NCBI GenBank assembly: GCA_022843605.1
Contig: JALHNI010000042.1
Span: forward strand, 1-42,501
Source of the DNA: Bryobacter sp.
GTDB taxonomy: Bacteria; Acidobacteriota; Terriglobia; Bryobacterales; Bryobacteraceae
Reading direction: 5' to 3'
DNA length: 42,501 nucleotides
The notes under the pieces were generated by a model that saw nothing but the letters and a program-made list of their open reading frames with translations, was not told the origin of the DNA and searched no databases. A program made the position numbers and the translations under genes. Below, in pieces: positions 9,344-18,100 of the stretch (positions within the stretch are counted from its first letter, which is position 1; each line of letters starts with the position of its first letter).

Positions 9344-10358
9344 AGTCGAGCAGAGAGTTGAGTGCGCGAAGTCGCCCCCAGGCGAACGTCCGGGCGAGCG
9401 CCTGGCGGAGTTGCTGGAACGCCGCGGGCGCCGGGTAAGTGAGGCGGCGGGTACTTGGTGGGCCAGTGTCGATATCGGCAGCCGGTACTTCACCAGCCTG
9501 CCCGATCAGGTATCCATTAAGTGCCGTCGCGAAGACGTCCAGGAGTTTCTGCGGCGGGAGAACGGGGCTCTCGTTCGCTATCCCTCAGACGGTCAGGCGG
9601 GATTGCCTTGTGGGGCGTACGTCATTCAAGATCGCGAATACGCGATGCAGAAGCTGCAGAAGCGTACCCGAAACTTTGTGCGGCGTGGGCTGGAGAGTTG
9701 CGAGGTTCGGCCGGTGGAGCGGAAGGAACTGCTGGTGCAAGGGCTGGAACTGAACCTTGACACGATGGCGAGGCACGGCCGCCGCCGACCGGAGTTTGGT
9801 GATCCGCAGATGTGGGCGCGAACCGTTGAGGCTGTCTATACGACCAAGGGCTCGGAATGCTGGGGCGCCTTCGTTGGCGATCGTCTTGCAAGTTACGTGA
9901 TGTGCTGCCGCGATGCCGGCTGGGAGCACTTACTCATTCAGATGTCGCGGGTGGAGTTACTCAAGAGCTATCCGAATCACGCAATTGATTACTATCTGAT
10001 CGAAAGGGCGATGTCGATGCCCGAGGTGCAAGGTGTTTGCCTGGGAAGTTTGCCGTTGCGTCAGAGCGAGGGTTTGCACAACTACAAGTTGAGGATGGGT
10101 TACGAGGTGCTGCCGCAGAGGGCCGTGGTGGTGGTGCATCCGTTGTTGTCGCCCCTGGCCACGTCGCGCGCAGCCGGACCGCTGGCACGGCAGGCCGGCC
10201 GTTGGAAGCAACTGGCGGGGTTGGCGGAGCGGCTCGAGATTCTGGCGGCGGGAGCGCGAATGTCGGCGCTTGACGATGAGCAGCGAATTGCGGAAGAGCT
10301 TGCTGAGTGGACTCGACGTCGAGCGGCGTCGGAGGGTGAAGGAGAGGATCATGCCTAG
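9336..10358 (+). CDS. FemAB/GNAT-like acyltransferase, first tandem copy
   Basis: This 340-residue soluble protein resembles the FemAB-like GNAT acyltransferases often found in exopolysaccharide and PEP-CTERM loci. Visible features are the basic KRTRNFVRRGLESCEVRPV helix (about 109-127), LDTMARHGRRRPEFG (about 142-156), the core strand segment WGAFVGDRLASYVMC (about 181-195), and the MSRVELLKSYPNHAIDYYLI helix (about 208-227). The segment LHNYKLRMGYEVLP (about 247-260) is typical of the C-terminal acyl-CoA or aminoacyl-tRNA fold. Family members acylate or aminoacylate an amino group; the substrate here is unknown. An amino sugar made by the upstream genes is a reasonable guess. It overlaps the flippase by 8 bases and is clearly paralogous to the next gene. 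Confidence 0.75.
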   Translation: MVEVEQRVECAKSPPGERPGERLAELLERRGRRVSEAAGTWWASVDIGSRYFTSLPDQVSIKCRREDVQEFLRRENGALVRYPSDGQAGLPCGAYVIQDREYAMQKLQKRTRNFVRRGLESCEVRPVERKELLVQGLELNLDTMARHGRRRPEFGDPQMWARTVEAVYTTKGSECWGAFVGDRLASYVMCCRDAGWEHLLIQMSRVELLKSYPNHAIDYYLIERAMSMPEVQGVCLGSLPLRQSEGLHNYKLRMGYEVLPQRAVVVVHPLLSPLATSRAAGPLARQAGRWKQLAGLAERLEILAAGARMSALDDEQRIAEELAEWTRRRAASEGEGEDHA

Positions 10359-11313
10359 ACAGAGAACCGGCCGGGGCTTAGCCCAGTTTATGGCGGCGCG
10401 GGGCCGCCGGATTGTCGAGTCGGGGAGCGCTCTGTGGCACTCGACGGATGGCAAGATGCTGATGAGCTTGCCGTATCACCTGGCTTTGGATCCTGAGCCA
10501 GACGAGATGCGGGAGTTGCTTCGTAGTTCAGGTAGTCTCGGTGTCCGTTATCCGTCTATTACCCGGCAAGGTTCGCCCGGTGGGCTGTATGTGTGCCGCG
10601 ACAAGGAATATAGCCTGAAGACGGTGCAATCGCGATTGCGGAGCAAGGTGCGGCGAGGTCTGGAGCACTGTGAAGTTCGTGCCGTAGAGACGGATGAGTT
10701 AGTCGCTCAAGGACTCCGTCTGAATCAGGAGACCATGGCCCGGCAGGGTCGTTATGAAGCTGAGTTCGGAGAAGCGGAATCGTTCCGCCGGCTCGTGCAG
10801 GCGATTGAGATATCGCGGACGGTGGTGGCGTACGGATCGTTCGTTGACGGTGTGTTGGGTGCTTATGCCGTTACTTACGAGGAAGACGGGTGGTTTCATA
10901 TTTTGCATCAGATGTCGCGGGTGGATTGCCTGGAGCACTAACCGAATCACGCCCTTGCGTATACCCTAACCGAGGCCGCTTTGGCGAAAGAAGAGATCGT
11001 TGGGATGAGTTACGGTTTGAAGTCCCTGGTGAATACCGCTGGACTGCATGATTTCAAGTTGCGGATGGGCTTTGAGTGTCTGTCGCAGAACATGGTTTGC
11101 GAGTTGCATCCTCTGGCTTCCGGCATCCTGACGAGCGGGGTGGCGAGCTTCGGAGTGAGTATGGCGCGGCGAGTGTTGCCGCGGGACCAACGTTTGGAGC
11201 GGGTGGAGTCGGTGATTACTGCCGCGCGCGCCGCTAAGGGACTTACTCCGGTGAACTTGCCGGTACCGCCCTCGGCGGAGAGCGAGGCGGCCAACCAGGA
11301 GGAGACCGCATGA
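10351..11313 (+). pseudogene. FemAB/GNAT-like acyltransferase, second tandem copy, broken by an in-frame TAA
   Basis: The reading frame from ATG 10351 gives 196 residues, then TAA at 10939-10941, then continues in the same frame for 123 more codons to a TGA at 11311-11313. Aligned with the preceding gene, the copy at 9336 reads MSRVELLKSYPNHAIDY, while this one reads MSRVDCLEH-stop-PNHALAY. A single TAT to TAA change at a conserved Tyr therefore explains the break. The downstream part keeps LHDFKLRMGFECLSQNM, so homology spans the stop. GGAGAGG at 10341-10347 fits ATG 10351, which overlaps the previous gene by 8 bases; an upstream in-frame ATG at 10270 lies inside that gene. It could be a recent null, a sequencing error, or two separately translated halves (ATG 11008, TTG 10981). 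Confidence 0.8.
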
Positions 11314-12500
11314 AAGCGCTGCAGGTTCTGGCGGGTGGCGCATGGGGCGGAGGGAGCGTCGTGGTGCTCTCGATCGTCAAGGCGATGATCGCGCGCGGCG
11401 ATAAGGTTTGGGTAGTCGCGCTCGACCCCGAGACGCAGATGCATTTCCGGAACGCCGGGGCGATTCCCGTGTTGATTCCAGGGTGGAAGCGTGCTCTCTC
11501 TCCGCTCGATGTCGTGCCGCTTTGGCATCTCTATCGACTCTGCCGCCGGGAAAAGTTCGATTTGGTAGCGACGCATACGTCGAAGGGCGGTATGTTGGGG
11601 CGTCTGGCGGGCCGGCTGGCCGGTGTGCCGAACATCGTGCACTACGTGCATGGATTTGGCTTTCATCAGTTCACTCCGTGGCTGATGAAGCAGGTGTACG
11701 TGGCTTTCGAGAAGATTGGCGCCTGGTGTGAGGACCTGATGATCGCCGTGGGCGAGGAGCATCGCCAGATCGCCATAAAGCTGGGTATCGAGAAGGGCGA
11801 ACGGATTCGCACCATCCTAAACGGGATTGAAGTGGATCGGTTTCTGGGGGTTGACCGACAGGCGGCCCGCCGGGAATTCGGGTTTTCACCGGACGAGATC
11901 ATTCTGGGGAGCGTGGGCCGTTTGGCCACGCAAAAGGGCTTCGAATACATGATCGATGCGATGCCGGCGATTCTTGCTGCACATCCGAGGGTGCGGCTAG
12001 TGCTTTCGGGCGAGGGAGAGTTAGAGACCGATCTCCGGGAACGCGCGGAGACGCGGGGTGTTACCGAGCACGTTACGTTCCTGGGCTTTCGCCGCGACAT
12101 TCCGGCACTCCTCGCCGCGTTTGACGTCTTTGTGCACCCCTCGTTGTGGGAGGGGCTGTCAATCTCGCTGATGGAGGCGATGGTCGCCGGCTGCCCGATC
12201 GTCTGCAGCCGGATTCCGGGCAACGTGGAGATGATTCGGCACGGTGAGACGGGCCGTTTTGCGGAACCAGCCGTTCCGGAGAGCCTGTCGGCGGAAGTCT
12301 GTGCGCTGCTCGCTGACCGTTCCGCCGCAGCCGACCTGGGCATAGCGGCCCGGCGCGAAGGCATCGCAAGGTTCTCCGTGGAGCGCATGGTGGAAGAGAA
12401 CATAGCGGCCTATGACTCGGTGGTGCGGCGCAAGACTCCGTGGCTGCTGCAAAGCCCGATGCTGGAGCGGCAGGAAACATTTGCCGGGGGCCGCGTTTGA
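11310..12500 (+). CDS. GT4-family glycosyltransferase
   Basis: This 396-residue protein has the GT-B fold signatures of family 4. The N-terminal domain starts MKALQVLAGGAWGGGSVVVL, with a glycine-rich acceptor loop. A second Rossmann domain begins near residue 190 with ILGSVGRLATQKGFEYMIDA. The nucleotide-sugar site near 275-290 contains HPSLWEGLSISLMEAM, an E-x7-E motif, followed by GCPIVCSRIPGN. It should extend the lipid-linked repeat unit on the cytoplasmic face of the inner membrane. It begins with an ATGA overlap on the stop of the broken acyltransferase, so a polar effect of that stop on its translation is possible. Donor and linkage cannot be read from sequence. Confidence 0.9.
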   Translation: MKALQVLAGGAWGGGSVVVLSIVKAMIARGDKVWVVALDPETQMHFRNAGAIPVLIPGWKRALSPLDVVPLWHLYRLCRREKFDLVATHTSKGGMLGRLAGRLAGVPNIVHYVHGFGFHQFTPWLMKQVYVAFEKIGAWCEDLMIAVGEEHRQIAIKLGIEKGERIRTILNGIEVDRFLGVDRQAARREFGFSPDEIILGSVGRLATQKGFEYMIDAMPAILAAHPRVRLVLSGEGELETDLRERAETRGVTEHVTFLGFRRDIPALLAAFDVFVHPSLWEGLSISLMEAMVAGCPIVCSRIPGNVEMIRHGETGRFAEPAVPESLSAEVCALLADRSAAADLGIAARREGIARFSVERMVEENIAAYDSVVRRKTPWLLQSPMLERQETFAGGRV

Positions 12501-14077
12501 GGCATTGGTTTCTGTTCCTGTTTTCGCTGCTCAGCTTACGGGCGGAGGTGGAAACCGGTACCCACTGGCCCACCGTGTCGGACTTCCCGCGTCTAAAGAG
12601 CCTGGGTTACAGCTTTGTCGTGATTACGGTGGACGGCAATCCCTCTAACTGGGCCACGACTTTCGATGCGGCAGAGCGCTCCGGTCTGAAGCTGATTATT
12701 GGAGTCTACAACCCGCCATACACGCTGGCGAACGGCGTCTGGACGATTACGCCGACCGGACAGAGCTTTCTGCGCTACGCCCAGTCGCGCGCTTCGCTGG
12801 TGAAGGCGCTATTCGTCTTTAATGAGCCATATTGGGTGGATCCCTGGACTTACGAGAACAGCTTGTGCGGCCAAATCAGCGCCGCGGACCTGCGTTCGTT
12901 GCGCACGGACATCCGCAAGATCTGGCCCGGGGCGAAGATCTTTCATGATATCGGTGCGCCGGAAGCTTGGGCGCCTGGTGGTAGTGTGCACCGGCAGAAT
13001 GCGTGCGTGGGCAACAAGTACGCGGACCAGTCCGGCGTGGCCGATCTTGTTGGTTTGTGGTTTTATCCGTTTGAGCGCAATGGCTACCTGAGGGACCAGG
13101 GTTTGGCGGCGATGCGGGTGGGCGTGGAGTTTGCGCGCGGCAAGATGGGCGCCGAGCCGTTGCTGGACGCGCAAGCCTTTCGCTGCCGGAACTGCGGCGA
13201 GGCGAGCCGCTTCCCGACGGCGGCCGAGATCAAGGATTGGAACTGCGCTCTGCGCGACCTGAAACCCAACGCGATCAGTTGGTACGTGTGGCGGCAGAGC
13301 ATTTACGACGACTACCTGGCGAACTATCCGGCGCTCTGGCCGAGCACGAGTCCGTCAGCGTGTGGGGGGGCGGCTGCCGCGCCGGTACCGGAACTGAGCA
13401 GCGTGGCGAGCGCGGCGACCTATGAGTCGGCGTTGCCCACGGCGCCGGGGTCGATTGTGTCGATTTTCGGGGATCGCCTGGCAGCCGAGGTGCGGGTCGC
13501 GGGCAGTAATCGACTGCCGCTTGAATTGGAGAGCACGGCGGTGCTGTTGAACGGCGAAGCCATTCCGCTGTACTTCATTGCCCCTACGCAGATCAACGCA
13601 CTCTTGCCTTACAGCGTGGGGCCGGGCGATGCCGCGCTGCAGGTCCGGCGTGGCAGTGAGCTCAGCGGCACCTTGACGATGCGAGTGGCGGAGCAGGCAC
13701 CGGGCATCTTTACGCTGAACGAGGGTGGCTCAGGTGCGGCGGTCGCCGTAGATGCGTTGACCAATCAGGTGGTGAACGAAAGCCAACCGATTGCCGCCGG
13801 CGGGTATGCGGTGATTTACGCCACTGGGCTCGGGCGCTTGCGCACGGCGCTGGAGACGAACCAGATTCCGATGGCAGCGAACGAGTCCGTAGTGACGCCG
13901 GTGGTGACTTTGGGAGGAACTCCGGTGACCGTGTTGTACGCCGGCGTGACGCCCGGATACCTGGGACTGTATCAAGTGAACATTCAGGTTCCGCCCTCGA
14001 TGCGCGCGGGGACGCACGCTTTGCGGATGAACCAGAACGGCGTCCTCAGCAACCTCAGTTCGCTGAGCGTCCGCTAG
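12497..14077 (+). CDS. Secreted glycosidase-like protein with TIGR03437-type C-terminal domain
   Basis: I place the start at TTG 12497, which overlaps the preceding TGA and gives a clean signal peptide (RHWFLFLFSLLSLRA); an ATG at 12440 would add 19 polar residues before it. The 526-residue product has a probable TIM-barrel glycosidase-like domain (about 20-290). The segment LFVFNEPYWVD contains N109-E110-P111, the Asn-Glu-Pro acid/base motif of clan GH-A. No equally clear nucleophile Glu is visible; LLDAQAF sits roughly where one might be. Residues about 300-526 match the acidobacterial TIGR03437 C-terminal module (the SIFGDRLA, APTQINALLPY, YATGLG and YQVNIQVP segments). Its position at the end of the operon suggests it acts on the polysaccharide, as a processing or release enzyme. 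Hydrolysis is inferred. Confidence 0.75.
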   Translation: MRHWFLFLFSLLSLRAEVETGTHWPTVSDFPRLKSLGYSFVVITVDGNPSNWATTFDAAERSGLKLIIGVYNPPYTLANGVWTITPTGQSFLRYAQSRASLVKALFVFNEPYWVDPWTYENSLCGQISAADLRSLRTDIRKIWPGAKIFHDIGAPEAWAPGGSVHRQNACVGNKYADQSGVADLVGLWFYPFERNGYLRDQGLAAMRVGVEFARGKMGAEPLLDAQAFRCRNCGEASRFPTAAEIKDWNCALRDLKPNAISWYVWRQSIYDDYLANYPALWPSTSPSACGGAAAAPVPELSSVASAATYESALPTAPGSIVSIFGDRLAAEVRVAGSNRLPLELESTAVLLNGEAIPLYFIAPTQINALLPYSVGPGDAALQVRRGSELSGTLTMRVAEQAPGIFTLNEGGSGAAVAVDALTNQVVNESQPIAAGGYAVIYATGLGRLRTALETNQIPMAANESVVTPVVTLGGTPVTVLYAGVTPGYLGLYQVNIQVPPSMRAGTHALRMNQNGVLSNLSSLSVR

Positions 14078-14121
14078 CCGGGTTGCGGCCACTCAGACCC
14101 CTGTATTTGCAAGGATTTGTG

Positions 14122-14130
14122 TGATATAGT
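14122..14130 (+). promoter_or_regulatory. Candidate extended -10 before the first DUF1549/DUF1553 gene
   Basis: TGATATAGT at 14122-14130 fits an extended -10 (TG-n-TATAAT, 5/6 in the hexamer). No good -35 lies at 16-18 bases; TTGCAA at 14107-14112 is too close. A transcript would start near 14137, about 22 bases before ATG 14159. Confidence 0.35.
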
Positions 14131-14158
14131 TCCGGTGTTTAACGGACGAGGTGTGCGC

Positions 14159-16381
14159 ATGAAATTGGGCTGGCAAGTGACGACGATTCTGGCCGGGGGG
14201 CTGGGTGTGCTGGCGGCAACGGCTGCGGAAGGTGAACGCAAGGAGTTTACCGCGACCCAGAAGCGCTGGTGGGCGATTCAGCCGGTAACGGCGCAAACAC
14301 CGCCATCCACAAGTGTTTCGCGGATCGATGCTTTTGTCCACGCCAAATTACAGGCGAAGGGCATTTCTCCAAACGCGCCGGCCGACAAAGTGACGCTGCT
14401 GCGCCGCGCTACGCTCGACCTCACCGGACTGTTACCTACTCCGGAGGAGGCCCAGGCTTTTCTTGGCGACCAGTCGCCAAATGCCTTTGAAAAGGTGATT
14501 GATCGCCTCTTGGCTTCGCCTCGGTACGGCGAGCGCTGGGGACGGCATTGGCTCGATCTGGCTCGCTATGCCGACAGTGAAGGCTTTAAGGCGGACGAGA
14601 CACGTCCTAACGTGTGGCGCTACCGGGACTACGTTATCAAGAGCTTCAACGACGATAAACCGTATGACCGGTTCGTCCAGGAACAGTTGGCGGGTGACGA
14701 GATGTTCCCGAACGATTCGGAAGCGCTGGTGGCGACTGGCTTCAATCGTCACTTTCCTGACGAGTACAACGCGCGGAATTTGTATCAGCGTCGCCAGGAG
14801 TTACTGAATGACATTACGGACGTTGTCGGCTCGACGTTCATGGGCCTGACCTTTGGCTGTGCCCGATGTCACGATCATAAGTTCGATCCGATTTTGCATA
14901 AGGACTATTACCGGTTGCAGTCGTTCTTCTCCGGCTTGCACATCGACGACAGCGCCGTGCTGGTGCCGGACCAGGCTCGCCGAGACTACCAAGCGCAGCT
15001 CAAGATCTGGGAGCAGGCGACTACCGAGGTTCGCCAGGAGATCGCGACCTTGCTGAAGCCCCAACGTGAATTTCGGGTGAAGGACAACCTCGATAAGTTC
15101 CCCGAAGAAATTCAAGCTTCAGTGAGCCAGGTGGCGGCGAAGCGAACCCCGATGCAATGGCAGATGTACTACAAGGCCATGCCGCAGTTGACTTTCGATG
15201 ACCGCGAAGTGGCTAAGGGCTTGAAGGGAGAAACGAAAGCAGCTTATTTGAAGTTAGAAGCTAAGCTACGCACCTTCGATCATCTGAAGCCCGCAGACCT
15301 GCCCGTGGCCCAAACAATGGTGGAGGATGCAGCGGCCGTGGCTAAGACGCACGTGCTGCGCGGCGGTGCTTACGATGCGGTTGAAGCAGAGGTCCAGCCG
15401 GGGTTTCTCTCGATTTTGGATCCGTCGGACGTGCAAATTCCGGCAGCGATTCCTGGCAAGAGCGGCCGTCGAACGGTGCTGGCGAAGTGGCTCACGAATC
15501 CTGAGAATCCCCTGACGGCGCGGGTGATGGTGAACCGGGTATGGCACTATCACTTTGGCCGCGGCTTGGTGGGTACGCCTTCGGATTTCGGACTGATGGG
15601 CGAACGTCCCTCGCATCGGGAGTTGCTCGACGATTTGACTTACCGCTTCGTACGCGGTGGCTGGAGTATCAAGCAGCTGCATCGCGAGATTATGCTTTCC
15701 GGCACGTATCAGCAAAGCTCTGATCATACCGAGGCCGCGGCGAAGGCGGATCCGGACAACAAGTTACTATGGCGCTACAATCGTCGCCGGCTGGAAGGCG
15801 AGTCGATTCGCGATTCCATGCTGGCCGCCAGCGGCTTACTGAATACGAAGATGACGGGTCCGGGCGTGTTTCCGCCTTTGCCCGCCGGCGTTGAAACGCG
15901 CGGCGGCTGGAAGAGTAACGAGTCGCTTGAGGAAGCGCGGCGGCGCAGTATCTATATCTTTGTGCGGCGCAATACGCGCTATCCGATGTTCGAGGCGTTC
16001 GACATGCCCGATACGCACGAAAGCTGCTCGCGAAGAAATCAGACGGTGACGCCATCGCAGGCGTTGGAACTGATGAATAGTGAACTGGTGCTCGATTGGT
16101 CAAAAGGCCTGGCCGGGCGCGTGCTGAACGATGCGGGTCTCTCCCGCGACGCGATGGTGGATCGGGCGTATCGCCTGGTGTATTCACGTGCGGCTACCGA
16201 AGAGGAGAAGCGGATGGCGGGGGAGTTCTTTACGCGTCATCAGCCGATTCTGGCGGCGAGGCCCGGGCCGCTGACGGTGCCGGACCGGCTTCCTGAGGGC
16301 ATCAAGCCGATTGAAGCGGCTGTGTTGGTGGATCTTTGCCACGCCTTGTTTAACTCGAACGAATTCCTCTACATTAACTAG
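14159..16381 (+). CDS. DUF1549/DUF1553 (PSCyt2-PSD1) secreted protein without an N-terminal heme domain
   Basis: This protein of about 740 residues starts with a signal peptide (about 1-24, LAGGLGVLAATAAEGE) and carries DUF1549 followed by DUF1553. The DUF1549 part keeps LLRRATLDLTGLLPTPEEAQ, LLASPRYGERWGRHWLDLARY and a CARCHDHKFDPI motif with a CxxCH heme-type signature. The DUF1553 part contains NPLTARVMVNRVWHYHFGRG, TPSDFGLMGERPSH and SGTYQQSS. It lacks the N-terminal PSCyt1 CxxCH domain present in the paralogue at 26190. Such proteins are abundant in Planctomycetes and Solibacteres, coupled to DUF1501 genes, and their biochemical role is not settled. The ATG at 14159 is preferred over one at 14117 because it gives the signal peptide. 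The DUF1501 gene follows 2 bases later. Confidence 0.85.
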   Translation: MKLGWQVTTILAGGLGVLAATAAEGERKEFTATQKRWWAIQPVTAQTPPSTSVSRIDAFVHAKLQAKGISPNAPADKVTLLRRATLDLTGLLPTPEEAQAFLGDQSPNAFEKVIDRLLASPRYGERWGRHWLDLARYADSEGFKADETRPNVWRYRDYVIKSFNDDKPYDRFVQEQLAGDEMFPNDSEALVATGFNRHFPDEYNARNLYQRRQELLNDITDVVGSTFMGLTFGCARCHDHKFDPILHKDYYRLQSFFSGLHIDDSAVLVPDQARRDYQAQLKIWEQATTEVRQEIATLLKPQREFRVKDNLDKFPEEIQASVSQVAAKRTPMQWQMYYKAMPQLTFDDREVAKGLKGETKAAYLKLEAKLRTFDHLKPADLPVAQTMVEDAAAVAKTHVLRGGAYDAVEAEVQPGFLSILDPSDVQIPAAIPGKSGRRTVLAKWLTNPENPLTARVMVNRVWHYHFGRGLVGTPSDFGLMGERPSHRELLDDLTYRFVRGGWSIKQLHREIMLSGTYQQSSDHTEAAAKADPDNKLLWRYNRRRLEGESIRDSMLAASGLLNTKMTGPGVFPPLPAGVETRGGWKSNESLEEARRRSIYIFVRRNTRYPMFEAFDMPDTHESCSRRNQTVTPSQALELMNSELVLDWSKGLAGRVLNDAGLSRDAMVDRAYRLVYSRAATEEEKRMAGEFFTRHQPILAARPGPLTVPDRLPEGIKPIEAAVLVDLCHALFNSNEFLYIN

Positions 16382-16383
16382 CC

Positions 16384-17802
16384 ATGATTGAAAGACTGAA
16401 ACATCATTGGCCCGTGCGCTCCCGGCGCGAATTCTTCACCTCGGCCGGTAGCGGCTTGGCCGGTTTGGCTTTGTCGTCGATGATGGCCGAAGCGGCTCCG
16501 CGCAAAGGCGACCTGTTAGCGGCCCATGCGCCGCACCATGTCGCAAAAGCCAAGAGCATCATCTTCCTGTTTATGGAAGGTGGGCCCAGCCACATCGACC
16601 TCTTTGACCCGAAGCCCAAGCTGAAAGAGTTACACGGCCAGCCGATGCCTGCTTCTTACGGCAAGCTGATCACAGCCATGGGAACCGCCAATAACTCGAT
16701 CATGGCGTCGCAACGCGAGTTCAAGCAGCACGGCCAGTCCGGCTTGTGGGTTTCCGACTGGTATCCGCACATTGCGAAGCACGCTGACGAGTTAGCGGTG
16801 CTGCGTAGTTGCTGGGCCAACGGACTGAACCATGTTGGTAGCGTTTGCCAGATGAATACCGGCGATATTCTGGCGGGGCGGCCTTCGCTGGGCGCGTGGA
16901 CCACCTATGGGCTCGGAACGGCGAATCGCAACCTGCCCTCGTTCGTGGTGATGCAGGATGATAAGGAGCCGTTAGGTGGCACCAAGAATTGGAGCGCGGG
17001 CTTCCTGCCAGCCACCTATCAGGGTACGCAGTTTCGGACGGGCGATACGCCGATTCTGAATCTGAAGCCGGCCGGTGGTTCGACGAGTGACCAGCAACTC
17101 AGCAAGCTCTCCTACCTGAAGCAGTTGAATGCACGGTTCGGCGAGGGTAAGACGGAGGATTCTGATCTGGATGCGCGGGTGCGGTCCTTCGAACTCGCCT
17201 ACGAGATGCAGGCCGCTGGTCCTGAAGCGGTCGACTTGACAAAAGAGAGCGAGGCGACCAAGAAGCTTTACGGAATGGACGATCCGGCAACGCTGAATTA
17301 TGGCCGGAACTGTCTGCAGGCTCGCCGTTTGGTGGAGCGCGGCGTGCGGTTCGTTGAGCTTTATTGCGGTTCCGGGTCCGGTTGGGATGCGCACCAAAAT
17401 ATCGAGGCGAATCACGCGAAATGGTGCCGGGCCTCCGATAAGCCGATCGCCGGTTTGCTGACTGACCTTAAGGCGCGCGGCTTGCTTGACGAGACGTTGA
17501 TCGTCTGGGGCGGGGAATTCGGGCGGACGCCGTTCAACGAAAAGGGCGACGGGCGAGACCACAATCCGTGGGGCTTTACGATGTTCTTCGCCGGGGCCGG
17601 CATCAAGCCCGGGCAAGCCGTCGGCACCACCGACGAGATCGGCTTGAGGGCCGTGGAACGGCCGGCCCATGTTCACGATATCCATGCCACGATGTTGCAT
17701 TTGCTGGGCATGGACCATATCCAACTGACCTATATGCACAATGGACGTGCGGAGCGGCCCACGATCGTGGGCGGCAGCGTGATTAAGGAGCTGCTGGCCT
17801 AG
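16384..17802 (+). CDS. DUF1501 protein, Tat-exported, alkaline-phosphatase/sulfatase-like fold
   Basis: This 472-residue protein starts with a twin-arginine signal (VRSRREFFTSAGSGLAGLAL) and continues as a full DUF1501 domain. Visible landmarks are FLFMEGGPSHIDLFDPKPKL near 58-78, GRPSLGAWTTYGLGTANRNLPSFV near 163-186, LYCGSGSGWDAHQNI near 322-336, and VWGGEFGRTPFN near 376-387. The C-terminal DIHATMLHLLGMDH segment resembles the metal-site region of sulfatase-type enzymes. DUF1501 proteins are related to the alkaline-phosphatase superfamily, but no substrate is established. It lies 2 bases after the DUF1549/DUF1553 gene, the standard pairing, and the two probably act together outside the cytoplasm. 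Confidence 0.88.
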   Translation: MIERLKHHWPVRSRREFFTSAGSGLAGLALSSMMAEAAPRKGDLLAAHAPHHVAKAKSIIFLFMEGGPSHIDLFDPKPKLKELHGQPMPASYGKLITAMGTANNSIMASQREFKQHGQSGLWVSDWYPHIAKHADELAVLRSCWANGLNHVGSVCQMNTGDILAGRPSLGAWTTYGLGTANRNLPSFVVMQDDKEPLGGTKNWSAGFLPATYQGTQFRTGDTPILNLKPAGGSTSDQQLSKLSYLKQLNARFGEGKTEDSDLDARVRSFELAYEMQAAGPEAVDLTKESEATKKLYGMDDPATLNYGRNCLQARRLVERGVRFVELYCGSGSGWDAHQNIEANHAKWCRASDKPIAGLLTDLKARGLLDETLIVWGGEFGRTPFNEKGDGRDHNPWGFTMFFAGAGIKPGQAVGTTDEIGLRAVERPAHVHDIHATMLHLLGMDHIQLTYMHNGRAERPTIVGGSVIKELLA

Positions 17803-17876
17803 GCGCTGGTACTTTCTTCCCGGTCTATTAGTACCGTGTTGGCGGCAAGTGCTAGCTTGGCGTGCCTCGGGCCGCC

Positions 17877-17882
17877 TACAAT
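17877..17882 (+). promoter_or_regulatory. Candidate -10 (TACAAT) just before a small ORF
   Basis: TACAAT at 17877-17882 is followed 8 bases later by the ATG at 17891. If it is a real -10, transcription would begin at or beside the start codon, giving a leaderless message. The -35 side is weak: TTGGCG at 17857-17862 leaves only a 14-base spacer. Confidence 0.3.
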
Positions 17883-17890
17883 TGGGGATC

Positions 17891-18097
17891 ATGATCACGC
17901 GCGCTGATGCGATCGATGACGGCGGACTGTTGCGTCCACTGCGGCAACTGGATTTGGAAGAACAACGGCGGGTGGAGCAATCGATTGCGGCAATGGATGA
18001 AGAGTTCCATCGCGAGTTCGGGGTGTCCGCACCCGCGCCTGAGACCGACCCAGGGCCCGAACCCTGGAGCGACTTTCTGGACCTCTCGACGCTTTAA
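17891..18097 (+). CDS. Small hypothetical protein, 68 residues
   Basis: I do not recognise this protein. The frame from ATG 17891 gives 68 acidic residues: a predicted helical section (PLRQLDLEEQRRVEQSIAAM) and a proline-rich acidic tail ending PWSDFLDLSTL. There is no signal peptide or membrane segment. GGGG lies 3 to 7 bases before the start, a weak Shine-Dalgarno, and an in-frame ATG at 17849 is possible but less likely. It lies between the DUF1501 gene and the convergent DUF3592-like gene, whose stop is 3 bases past this one. Composition fits a coding frame, but the gene remains uncertain. Confidence 0.5.
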   Translation: MITRADAIDDGGLLRPLRQLDLEEQRRVEQSIAAMDEEFHREFGVSAPAPETDPGPEPWSDFLDLSTL

Positions 18098-18100
18098 CGG

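Noticed and set aside
10270..10350. Upstream ATG 10270 as start of the second acyltransferase
   Set aside because: It lies inside the preceding gene and adds 27 residues not aligned with the paralogue; ATG 10351 has GGAGAGG.
17841..17876. GGCGGC and GCCGCC inverted repeat after the DUF1501 gene, as a terminator
   Set aside because: Only 6 bases with a 24-base loop, and no T-run follows.
16972..17898. 308-codon antisense frame over the first DUF1501 gene
   Set aside because: Shadow of the DUF1501 gene. It shows low-complexity charged composition and no domain.
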